Shown here piece after piece: positions 1-5,230 of a stretch of 5,562 nt of DNA. Location of the stretch: assembly GCA_027005175.1 (NCBI GenBank), contig JALTMC010000918.1, forward strand, positions 3,314 through 8,875. The letters run 5' to 3'. The position numbers and the translations under genes are program-made. Each line of letters begins with the position of its first letter. Position 1 is the stretch's first letter. This stretch comes from Myxococcales bacterium (GTDB taxonomy: Bacteria; Myxococcota_C; UBA6777). The notes below the pieces were generated by a model. It saw only the letters and a list, made by a program, of their open reading frames with translations. It did not search any database and was not told where the DNA came from.

Positions 1-917
1 TTGATCTCGGAGACGGCGTAAACACACTTCGCTGCCGGGGTATAGCCTTGCCTGTCGATGCTGCCGAGAAAGCCTACAGATTTTCGAAGTATGCACAGAA
101 AAAATCACTGCTCATCAAAGGTTCAAACTCGATTTATATTGGAGCGGATCTAGCAAAGACCTTTAAGAAGAAAGTAGGAGATACAGTCACCGTTGTTGTT
201 CGCACCCGCGCAGGCTCTCTCAATGCGCTCGATTTTACGATCCGTGATATTATCTCTGTGGGTAATATGTTGGTGGATTCGATGTCGATCTATATGTCGA
301 TGGAGACGGGGCGGAAGCTATTGCAAATGCCCAAAGGTGCAACCGATGTGATTGTCCGTTTGCCCAAAAGAAAGCTTTCGATTGCGGCGGCATCTCTGGC
401 CCAAACGTTCTCTCCTAAAAACTTTCCTCGCACTTGGCAAAACAAAGGCCAAGAGATCATCGATCTGCAACAAATGCGCCGTAAGATCTTTAACATCATG
501 CTCTTTGTGATTATGCTTGTTGCTGGCATTGGCATCGCCAACACATTGTTGATGAGTGCCTACGAAAGAAGAGGTGAGATCGGCATGATGATGGCGCAAG
601 GAATGCGCAGCTCATCCATTATACGTCTCTTTGCGATGGAGGCAGGAGCACTCGGACTCCTTGGCAGCCTTATCGGAGCCGCGCTGGGCACTGCGGGTGC
701 TTTGTATTTCCAAGCGTATGGCTTCCATATACCGTCGGGTACTGGCTATGAAGAAGTCACCACCATGAGTGTCGCCAGCACTATCTATTTTTCGTTTAGC
801 ATCGATCTCGTGATTATCGCAATCTCCATTGGTGTGATTATCTCTGTGTTGGGCTCGCTATGGCCAGCATGGCGCATTACTCGCCTCGAAACCCGTGAAG
901 TTCTGGCAGGGAGTTAA
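1..917 (+). CDS. ABC transporter permease, LolC/LolE-MacB (FtsX) family, 5'-truncated by window edge
   Basis: Inner-membrane permease subunit of a type VII (MacB/LolCDE-like) ABC transporter, a class that uses cytoplasmic ATP hydrolysis to drive periplasmic events such as lipoprotein release. The frame is open to base 3, so the TTG at 48 is probably not the start. The residues before it (DLGDGVNTLRCRGIA) run smoothly into the periplasmic MacB-type core domain, which includes the typical GADLAKTFKKKVGDTV segment. The N-terminal helix and part of the periplasmic domain lie upstream. The C-terminal FtsX domain is complete: a helix (IFNIMLFVIMLVAGIGIANT), the conserved cytoplasmic ERRGEIGMMMAQGM loop, a second helix rich in Gly/Ala, and a final helix ending LWPAWRITRLETREVL, the usual family terminus. 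Only 6 bp separate it from the next permease, so the two are surely cotranscribed and probably form a heterodimer. The exact substrate is unknown. Family assignment is firm. Confidence 0.93.
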   Translation, partial: DLGDGVNTLRCRGIALPVDAAEKAYRFSKYAQKKSLLIKGSNSIYIGADLAKTFKKKVGDTVTVVVRTRAGSLNALDFTIRDIISVGNMLVDSMSIYMSMETGRKLLQMPKGATDVIVRLPKRKLSIAAASLAQTFSPKNFPRTWQNKGQEIIDLQQMRRKIFNIMLFVIMLVAGIGIANTLLMSAYERRGEIGMMMAQGMRSSSIIRLFAMEAGALGLLGSLIGAALGTAGALYFQAYGFHIPSGTGYEEVTTMSVASTIYFSFSIDLVIIAISIGVIISVLGSLWPAWRITRLETREVLAGS

Positions 918-923
918 GAAACC

Positions 924-2144
924 ATGATGCTTTTATTAAAAATGGGCCTTAAAAATCTTGGCCGAAAAAAAAGTCGCTCGATCCTGACCATCTTAGCTGT
1001 CGTCTTATGTTCTATGGGCATTATGATGTACTCCGTTCTGATGGAAGGTGCCATTGATATGATGATGAGCGGATTAATCGAACAGATCGGTCATCATCGC
1101 CTTGTTCATAAAAAGATTATCCAGGAAGCACGATTAAACCGTGGCAAGTACTTTGTCAAAGATGCCAAACAACTCATCCAAGACATCCGAAAGATTCCTG
1201 GCGTTAAAGCTGTAGCTCCCCGTGTCGAAGTTGGCGCTTATATCGACAACAACGGAAAACAAGCTCCAGGAATGGGTCTTGGAATTGATCCTGTTGTCGA
1301 AAGAAAGGTCATGAAGCTCGACCAAAAGATCGCCAAGGGTGGTCGTATGCTACGGAGCAAAGGGAAAGAGGTTGTCCTGGGCTGGCGCCTCGCAAAGAGA
1401 CTTAAAGCAAAGGTAGGTAGCTCTATTGTCCTGATTGGGAAAACGGTGGATGACTCCATGTCTGCTCTTCGAGTAAAAGTGGTGGGGCTGTCAAATACAG
1501 GAATGGCCAGCACAGATAAGATGTTTTTCCTATCAATAGCATCAGCTCAATACTTTCTCGATCTCAACAACCAGCTCTCTAGCATCCTTGTGTTTGCCAA
1601 AAGCAGACAGGCAGGAGATGCACTTATCACACCTCTCCACAAGCTCAAAAAACCCGCAGGCATTGTATCGCAAAGCTGGCGTAATTCACCGTTTGGTAAG
1701 ATGCTGGGACCTGCCAATATATTTATGTATATCATCGGTGCCTTTGTTGTGTTTATCGCGGGTGTCGGCCTGATGAATACCATGACCATGTCTGTGCTGG
1801 AACGAAAAGATGAAGTAGGTATCATGATGGCCCTTGGCTTTACACCTCGAAAAGTCGCTGGAGTCTTCCTAACAGAAGGGCTTGTCTTAGGGGTCATCGG
1901 TGCTGTTTTGGGAGTCATACTCGCAAGCATAGCCTCCATACCGATGATAACAACAGGGCTCAGCTTTGGCACCGAAGCGGTTTCAAAGCTACCTTTTCCG
2001 ATTCAAACAACAATGAAAGGTCAACTCACCACCACAAGCATTATGATTGGCCTCGCTGTCGGTGTTCTCGCCACCATCGTCGGAACCCTGTGGCCCGCGA
2101 TCCAGGCTTCACGAATGTCACCGGTTGATGCCTTGCGCGACTAG
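924..2144 (+). CDS. ABC transporter permease, LolC/LolE-MacB (FtsX) family
   Basis: Complete 406-residue permease, the usual length for LolC/LolE proteins. The order of parts is a short basic cytoplasmic N-terminus (LGRKKSRS), transmembrane helix 1 at about residues 18-40, and a periplasmic MacB-type domain at about 41-260 (PGVKAVAPRV, then GKEVVLGWRLAKRLKAKVG). The FtsX domain follows: helix 2 about 264-288, the conserved ERKDEVGIMMALGF loop at 293-306, helix 3 about 312-340, and helix 4 about 371-392 leading to the family C-terminus WPAIQASRMSPVDALR. The start is ATG at 924, with GGGAG at 909-913 ten bases upstream; ATG at 927 is an alternative. It begins 6 bp after the preceding permease stop, and the two proteins share fold and topology, as in LolC-LolE pairs. 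A LolD-like ATPase is expected but is not visible here. With the LolA-like gene downstream, a role in moving lipoproteins or lipids from the inner membrane is likely but inferred. Confidence 0.95.
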   Translation: MMLLLKMGLKNLGRKKSRSILTILAVVLCSMGIMMYSVLMEGAIDMMMSGLIEQIGHHRLVHKKIIQEARLNRGKYFVKDAKQLIQDIRKIPGVKAVAPRVEVGAYIDNNGKQAPGMGLGIDPVVERKVMKLDQKIAKGGRMLRSKGKEVVLGWRLAKRLKAKVGSSIVLIGKTVDDSMSALRVKVVGLSNTGMASTDKMFFLSIASAQYFLDLNNQLSSILVFAKSRQAGDALITPLHKLKKPAGIVSQSWRNSPFGKMLGPANIFMYIIGAFVVFIAGVGLMNTMTMSVLERKDEVGIMMALGFTPRKVAGVFLTEGLVLGVIGAVLGVILASIASIPMITTGLSFGTEAVSKLPFPIQTTMKGQLTTTSIMIGLAVGVLATIVGTLWPAIQASRMSPVDALRD

Positions 2145-2155
2145 CTTAAGTTAAC

Positions 2156-2207
2156 CTCTCGGGTTGTGTGTAAAGGCACAACTCTCGGGTTGTGTGTAAA
2201 GGCACAA
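2156..2207 (+). repeat. Two perfect tandem copies of a 26-bp repeat
   Basis: Copies lie at 2156-2181 and 2182-2207 and are identical over all 26 bases (start CTCTCGGGTTG, end AAAGGCACAA). Each contains an inverted pair: TTGTG then CACAA, extending to GTTGTG 2163-2168 / CACAAC 2177-2182 in the first copy. Each transcribed copy could therefore form a short hairpin, and CACAAC of copy 1 can also pair with GTTGTG of copy 2. The pair starts 11 bp after the stop of the second permease. No T-run follows, so this is not a classic intrinsic terminator. Function is unknown. Confidence 0.85.
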
Positions 2208-2268
2208 TCTGTCACCCTCCACACCGTTGAGGGGCTCATTCAACTTGTTGCTTTCCTCGCAGAAAGAC

Positions 2269-2287
2269 TGCTTTTTCCAAAAAAGCA
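2269..2287 (+). other. AT-rich 8-bp stem-loop upstream of the LolA-like gene
   Basis: TGCTTTTT at 2269-2276 is the exact reverse complement of AAAAAGCA at 2280-2287, with a 3-base loop. It lies about 50 bp before the LolA-like start. It could be a weak terminator-like or 5'-leader element, or chance in an A/T-rich stretch. The rest of the 2145-2337 spacer shows the 26-bp repeats and no convincing promoter. Confidence 0.3.
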
Positions 2288-2337
2288 AGAGATCTGAGTA
2301 AAGTCACAAAACATACTTTTTTTCGGAGAAAAGAGAG

Positions 2338-3138
2338 ATGCGTATATACCGGCAAATTTTCGTTACATTCTGTCTCGCTTTTGGTTTGTTGTGGCAGCCC
2401 AATGCAGATGCCGCCGAAGCCAAACCCAAAAAGAAAACGGTCGCCCAAAAAGCACCGATGACAGCGGATCAAATCATTAAAGCGATGGACCGCAACATGG
2501 TCTATGGTTCACGCCGTACGATTGCAATTATGAAAATTCACAAACGCGGTCGGACACGAGTCAAAAAGATGAAGAGTTACTCCAAAGGGCAAGACACATC
2601 GTACTCTGAGTTTTTATCCCCTGCTCGTGACAAGGGCGTAAAATACCTCAAAATTGGTAGCAATTTATGGATGTATCTTCCCTCTGCTGAAAAGGTAGTT
2701 AAGATATCGGGACATATGCTTCGTCAATCCATGATGGGCAGCGATTTTTCGTACGAAGACATGCTTGAATCCCAAGCCATGCGCACCCATTACAAGTCTC
2801 GTGTTGAAAAGTCTGAAACGTGCGGAAAATACCAGTGTTATGTCATCGAACTCAAACAAAGAAAGCCTGGACAAACCTACCCCAAACGCAGATTTTGGGT
2901 GACAAAGAAAAACTTTGTTCCTATGCGCTCTGAGATGTATGCAGCATCAGGTCGCCTACTCAAAGTGATGACATTCAGCGCCATTAAAGTCTATGATGGT
3001 CGCTACTACCCAACAAAGATGCGCATGATGAACAAACTCAAGCGCGGCACCTGGACTGAAATTGTCATGTCCGACATCGCCTTCAAAGTCAAACTCCCCG
3101 GACAGATCTTCTCCCTCCGCAACCTACAACGAGAGTAA
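2338..3138 (+). CDS. Outer-membrane lipoprotein-sorting protein (LolA-like, periplasmic)
   Basis: A 266-residue exported protein of the family annotated as outer membrane lipoprotein-sorting protein (LolA/LolB-like half-barrel fold). A basic N-terminus plus hydrophobic core (IFVTFCLAFGLLW) form a Sec signal peptide, with likely signal peptidase I cleavage after ADA (residue 25) or AEA (28). A lysine-rich linker follows, then the sorting domain from about residue 41. The family hallmarks are present: WMYLP at 111-115 followed by KVVKISG, and GSDFSYED at 134-141. C162 and C167 flank a short turn and could form a disulfide. The start is ATG 2338, with GGAG at 2325-2328 nine bases upstream. It lies 193 bp after two LolC/LolE-like permeases on the same strand, a common pairing in which it would act as the periplasmic carrier or acceptor for what the transporter releases. 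The cargo is not identifiable. It is unlike housekeeping LolA in length and in these motifs. Confidence 0.92.
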   Translation: MRIYRQIFVTFCLAFGLLWQPNADAAEAKPKKKTVAQKAPMTADQIIKAMDRNMVYGSRRTIAIMKIHKRGRTRVKKMKSYSKGQDTSYSEFLSPARDKGVKYLKIGSNLWMYLPSAEKVVKISGHMLRQSMMGSDFSYEDMLESQAMRTHYKSRVEKSETCGKYQCYVIELKQRKPGQTYPKRRFWVTKKNFVPMRSEMYAASGRLLKVMTFSAIKVYDGRYYPTKMRMMNKLKRGTWTEIVMSDIAFKVKLPGQIFSLRNLQRE

Positions 3139-3268
3139 AAGAACTCTGTAACCTACAAAGAGATCCTCACAGCCTTTAAAAGAAATGAACATAGCGAAAT
3201 CCCCTGTATATTCGTGGAGATGAACCACCACTCTGAGGATCTCGGGACTGCCCCTTCGGGGCACACAA

Positions 3269-3301
3269 AATCCTTTGACCTTCAGGGAAGATCAAAGGAT
3301 T
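3269..3301 (+). other. Long near-perfect hairpin
   Basis: AATCCTTTGA at 3269-3278 pairs perfectly with TCAAAGGATT at 3292-3301. Inside, one C/A mismatch is followed by CTTC/GAAG (3280-3283 / 3287-3290) closing a 3-base AGG loop. That makes 14 base pairs with a single mismatch. It sits 2 bp before the first terminator-like stem. In the second copy of the duplicated block the left arm is shortened by about 7 bp (ATCCTTCAGG in place of ATCC-TTTGACC-TTCAGG). Confidence 0.7.
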
Positions 3302-3302
3302 G

Positions 3303-3324
3303 AGCCGACTTTCGTCGGGCTTTT
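3303..3324 (+). terminator. Intrinsic terminator-like stem-loop, copy 1
   Basis: AGCCGAC (3303-3309) and GTCGGGCT (3314-3321) form a GC-rich stem with one bulged G and a TTTC loop, followed by TTTT at 3321-3324. The T-run is short, so strength is uncertain. It would end transcripts of the LolA-like gene 165 bp downstream of its stop. Confidence 0.55.
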
Positions 3325-3413
3325 AGTCCTCAGAATAGGGACGTAGCCCCATTCTGGACCTGCGTTTACGCGCGCGGAGAACAACGTATCCTTCAGGGAA
3401 GATCAAAGGATTG

Positions 3414-3435
3414 AGCCGACTTCAGTCGGGTTTTT
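3414..3435 (+). terminator. Intrinsic terminator-like stem-loop, copy 2
   Basis: CCGAC (3416-3420) pairs with GTCGG (3425-3429) across a TTCA loop, followed by G and TTTTT at 3431-3435. It is the duplicated counterpart of the 3303 stem-loop, with a longer T-run, and probably the better terminator. It lies 67 bp before the cyclo-ligase start and would insulate that gene from upstream transcription. Confidence 0.65.
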
Positions 3436-3489
3436 CCTCCTCATATTGAGGTATTTATCCCCACTCTGAACCTGCGTAAACTTGTACAC

Positions 3490-3496
3490 GAAAGGA
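3490..3496 (+). promoter_or_regulatory. Ribosome-binding site that fixes the cyclo-ligase start
   Basis: GAAAGGA lies six bases before ATG 3503. It falls inside the in-frame extension that would start at TTG 3482, so ATG 3503 is the better start. Confidence 0.75.
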
Positions 3497-3502
3497 CTTT
3501 GC

Positions 3503-4072
3503 ATGACTCAAAAAAAGCAGCTCCGTCAACAGATGTTACATGTTCGTCGGGAAAAGAATACCGCCTTGCAAGCTCCGATGCGAGAGGCATTGCAAAACCT
3601 GCTTCCTTCCTTGTTGCCCTCTCCCCCTCTTGTTGTGTCTGGGTATTTTTCTTTTAAAGAAGAAGTGGATCTGATGCCCTTGATGCACACTCTTTATGAG
3701 AAGGGTTATGCGATGGGCTTACCTGTTGTGGTCGCGGCCAAAAAGCCTCTGTTGTTTCGACAGTGGACACCCGAAACAAACCTAGAAAAGAGAGGGGCGT
3801 ATCGCATCCCTGAGCCCCCCCCGTCCTCACCTATGCTGGTCCCCGATATCGTGTTAACACCGTTGGCAGCCTTTGATCGTAGAGGTCATCGGATTGGATT
3901 TGGTGCAGGCTTTTATGATCGAACACTGGCTCAGCTTCGACAGCAAAAAAAGATCCTGGTCATAGGTATAGCTTTCTCCTTTCAAGAGATCCCTGAAGTC
4001 CCGATAGAACCCACCGATGAAGCCCTCGACTGGATCATTACAGAAAAAGAGCATATCATCTGCAAAGCATGA
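3503..4072 (+). CDS. 5-formyltetrahydrofolate cyclo-ligase (5,10-methenyl-THF synthetase)
   Basis: Cytoplasmic folate enzyme. It converts 5-formyl-THF plus ATP to 5,10-methenyl-THF, returning the storage or inhibitory folate to the one-carbon pool (EC 6.3.3.2; known as YgfA/FAU1/MTHFS). It has 189 residues, normal for the family (about 180-200). The N-terminal helix has the Lys/Arg pattern KKQLRQQ and R-R near residue 15. GYFSFKEEVD at about 47-56 matches the family block that ends in EVD. The signature is complete at about 114-141: PDIVLTPLAAFDRRGHRIGF, then GAGFYDR, where the glycine-rich turn binds nucleotide. IGIAFSFQ and the final ALDWIITE block are also typical. The start is ATG 3503, supported by GAAAGGA at 3490-3496. 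It follows a terminator-like stem-loop, so it likely has its own promoter, though none was clear. It is 58 bp ahead of a small membrane-protein gene and possibly cotranscribed with it. Confidence 0.95.
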   Translation: MTQKKQLRQQMLHVRREKNTALQAPMREALQNLLPSLLPSPPLVVSGYFSFKEEVDLMPLMHTLYEKGYAMGLPVVVAAKKPLLFRQWTPETNLEKRGAYRIPEPPPSSPMLVPDIVLTPLAAFDRRGHRIGFGAGFYDRTLAQLRQQKKILVIGIAFSFQEIPEVPIEPTDEALDWIITEKEHIICKA

Positions 4073-4130
4073 AAAACACGAGATGCATCACCTCACAAAG
4101 CTGATGCCAATCCACAAAGGAACCCCAACG

Positions 4131-4355
4131 ATGTTTCGATTACTTCTTCAAATCGCATGTATTGCCCTCATGGGTTATATTGGCTACACCCTATGGCATA
4201 TGGACCCCGCTCAAACCCAAGGCTGGGCTCGTTCCGATTACCCCTGGATTCGCGATGTCAGCCGGGTTGTTGTCGCCCTTGTCGGTGCAATGATCGTCGG
4301 CGGAATTGCATGGAAATTAACAGATGGACTGCTCTCCATCATCGAAAGCAAGTAG
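4131..4355 (+). CDS. Small two-helix membrane protein, unknown function
   Basis: A 74-residue hypothetical inner-membrane protein. Helix 1 is about residues 2-21 (FRLLLQIACIALMGYIGYTL). A polar loop with several Trp/Asp residues follows (about 22-42). Helix 2 is about 43-64 (VVVALVGAMIVGGIAW), then a short polar tail ending IIESK. The start is ATG 4131, chosen because AAAGGA at 4116-4121 lies nine bases upstream; earlier in-frame ATGs overlap the cyclo-ligase gene and lack a comparable site. The gene follows the cyclo-ligase by 58 bp, which suggests cotranscription but says nothing about function. The hairpin layout with W-x-x-x-D after helix 2 faintly recalls the N-terminal membrane part of YacL-type PIN/TRAM proteins, but no PIN domain follows. 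I treat that only as a weak idea. Its stop lies 38 bp before the 33-bp repeat array. Confidence 0.75.
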   Translation: MFRLLLQIACIALMGYIGYTLWHMDPAQTQGWARSDYPWIRDVSRVVVALVGAMIVGGIAWKLTDGLLSIIESK

Positions 4356-4373
4356 AATCCCTACCTGACAATG

Positions 4374-4391
4374 TATCCCGAAAGATCTACA
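4374..4391 (+). repeat. 18-bp motif shared with 5533-5550 (copy 1)
   Basis: TATCCCGAAAGATCTACA starts 18 bp after the stop of the small membrane protein and runs into the first 33-bp unit. It matches 5533-5550 at 16 of 18 bases. Its last part (ATCTACACC) also resembles the unit junction ATCTTTACACC, so the array may begin with a degenerate partial unit. Confidence 0.5.
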
Positions 4392-4393
4392 CC

Positions 4394-4653
4394 TCTCGAT
4401 GTAGCTTCGTTACACATCTTTACACCTCTCGATACAGCTTCGTTACACATCTTTACACCTCTCGATACAGCTTCGTTACGCACCTTTACACCTCTCGATG
4501 CAGCTTCGCTACGCACCTTTACGCATCTCGATACAGCTTCGTTACGCACCTTTACGCATCTCGATGCAGCTTCGCTACGCACCTTTACGCATCTCGATGC
4601 AGCTTCGCTATGCACCTTTACGCATCTCGATGCAGCTTCGTTACGCACCTTTA
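4394..4653 (+). repeat. Tandem array of eight 33-bp units (minisatellite)
   Basis: Units start at 4394, 4427, 4460, 4493, 4526, 4559, 4592 and 4625; the last is incomplete at its 3' end. The core is TCTCGATRYAGCTTCGYTAC followed by a CACCTTTACRC-type tail. Variable unit positions are 8, 9, 17, 20, 21, 24, 31 and 33. All are transitions except position 33 (C or A). They fall in all three codon positions, which argues against selection on one reading frame. Left units have CACATCTTTACACC and right units GCACCTTTACGCA, so the array is graded, as expected from stepwise slippage or unequal exchange. Because 33 is a multiple of 3 and the unit lacks stops, long ORFs with 11-residue repeats appear in all three forward frames and one reverse frame. 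There are no spacers, so it is not CRISPR. It lies between convergent genes and its end abuts the stop of the minus-strand gene. Confidence 0.95.
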
Positions 4654-5172
4654 AAGTGTGCTTCGCCCTGTTGGTTTTGTCGGCTTTGGTGGGGGAGGAT
4701 ACAAAGGGCCTTTGTATTTTTGCACTCGCAACCACCCCTGCAACCTCGCCTTGAGTAATCGTTGCTGAAGCAGCAACGCCTTCATCTTGGGATGCTTTGG
4801 TGAATATCTCATTCGAGATGCAGCAAGCTTCATCGCAAGTCGCAAAGATTGATTCAATAACATCGTGAGAAAGCCTTGTACTTTGACTTTTTGTTTCAGT
4901 AAAAATCGCAATCGTTTGAGTTCTCGCACAAGAACGACATACTGCTTCACATGCTTGACCATGATGGGATGCTTGTCACCGTAACGAATGGCCAGAGAAG
5001 AGATATGTATTCGCAACTTCATGCCTCGCTTCATCCACTGTTTCTCCAGCGGATGAAGCTTGACCTTCTTCACAGGTTTCTGCGGCAATTCAAAAGACTG
5101 AGCCCAGGCATTGCCCCAACATCCAAGAGTAAGGAACAATGCAAGGCTACGGAAAAGGAGTCTTTGTTTCAT
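4651..5172 (-). CDS. Exported basic helical protein with two Y-x-x-K-H-P-x-M blocks, unknown function
   Basis: A 173-residue protein not recognised as a named family. The N-terminus MKQRLLFRSLALFLTLGCW is a Sec signal peptide, with probable cleavage after A-W-A at residue 24; the Cys at 18 is not in a good lipobox. The mature part is very rich in Lys/Arg, with few acidic residues, and mostly predicted helical. Two similar segments stand out: RYGDKHPIMVKHVKQ near 63-77 and RYSPKHPKMKALLLQQ near 122-137. Their His-Pro pairs are 59 residues apart, and each is followed by Leu/Arg-rich helix. Similar Y-x-x-x-HP motifs are common in coiled coils of Wzz/GumC-type chain-length proteins, but the membrane anchors of that family are absent. 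The tail is proline-rich (PLYPPPPKPTKP). The start ATG 5172 is preferred over TTG 5187 because it places the signal peptide at the N-terminus; neither has a good ribosome site. The stop codon lies in the last unit of the 33-bp array. Confidence 0.75.
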   Translation of the reverse strand: MKQRLLFRSLALFLTLGCWGNAWAQSFELPQKPVKKVKLHPLEKQWMKRGMKLRIHISSLAIRYGDKHPIMVKHVKQYVVLVRELKRLRFLLKQKVKVQGFLTMLLNQSLRLAMKLAASRMRYSPKHPKMKALLLQQRLLKARLQGWLRVQKYKGPLYPPPPKPTKPTGRSTL

Positions 5173-5230
5173 AACAACGGGCTTCAATGTGATTTTCTGG
5201 TATATTGGATGTTAAACGATACGACAGCAC

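Larger units (their letters stand above)
3279..3476 (+). repeat. Direct duplication of a structured block of about 88 bp
   Basis: Copy 1 is about 3279-3366 and copy 2 about 3390-3476, offset 111 bp. The first 32 bases are identical (3279-3310 and 3390-3421; begin CCTTCAGGGAAGATC, end GAGCCGACT). Each copy then has its terminator-like stem with a different loop (TTTC or TTCA) and a T-run. The middle is more diverged (CCTCAGAATAGGG against CCTCATATTGAGG). Each copy closes with a similar word, CCCCATTCTGGACCTGCGT or CCCCACTCTGAACCTGCGT. A third trace of that closing word (CACTCTGA at 3229-3236) lies before copy 1. Conserved stems with diverged loops suggest the duplication retained the ability to fold. 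Confidence 0.8.
3139..3502 (+). other. Gene-free structured spacer upstream of 5-formyl-THF cyclo-ligase
   Basis: This 364-bp stretch has no convincing gene but is dense in stem-loops. In order they are a hairpin with 6-bp arms TGCCCC/GGGGCA at 3249-3263; a long hairpin at 3269-3301; a terminator-like stem at 3303-3324; CAGAAT/ATTCTG arms at 3331-3336 and 3351-3356, with GGG/CCC inside; a second terminator at 3414-3435; and CCTCA/TGAGG at 3438-3450. Part of it is a duplication (see the 3279-3476 repeat). In many proteobacteria the 6S RNA gene lies directly upstream of the cyclo-ligase gene, so an ncRNA here is conceivable, but I cannot draw a convincing 6S fold. It may simply be the 3' end of the lipoprotein-sorting operon with tandem terminators. 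Confidence 0.5.

Noticed and set aside
48-50. TTG 48 as true start of the first permease
   Set aside because: The frame is open to the window edge with family-consistent residues, and the N-terminal helix required by this family is missing if translation starts here.
1547-1972. Minus-strand 141-codon ORF
   Set aside because: It is a shadow of the second permease, whose transmembrane and FtsX motifs are unambiguous.
3185-3303. Two overlapping leader ORFs (12 and 27 codons joined by ATGA at 3220-3223)
   Set aside because: There is no properly spaced ribosome site (GGAG abuts ATG 3220), and the second ORF runs through strong hairpins and the duplicated block.
3482-3502. TTG start adding 7 residues to the cyclo-ligase
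   Set aside because: The good ribosome site lies inside this extension, six bases before ATG 3503.
4017-4130. 38-residue N-terminal extension of the small membrane protein
   Set aside because: It overlaps the cyclo-ligase 3' end and is polar with no family character. ATG 4131 has AAAGGA nine bases upstream.
4394-4653. CRISPR array
   Set aside because: Units are contiguous with no unique spacers, and no cas genes are present.
4361-4735. Minus-strand repeat ORF (SEAASRCVKVR type)
   Set aside because: It overlaps the better-supported minus-strand exported-protein gene in another frame and exists only through the array.
4157-4758. Long repeat-bearing ORFs through the 33-bp array on the plus strand (11-residue repeats such as FTHLDAASLRT)
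   Set aside because: All three forward frames are open simply because the unit is 33 bp and lacks stops. Unit variants are not synonymous in any single frame, and no good ribosome site was seen.
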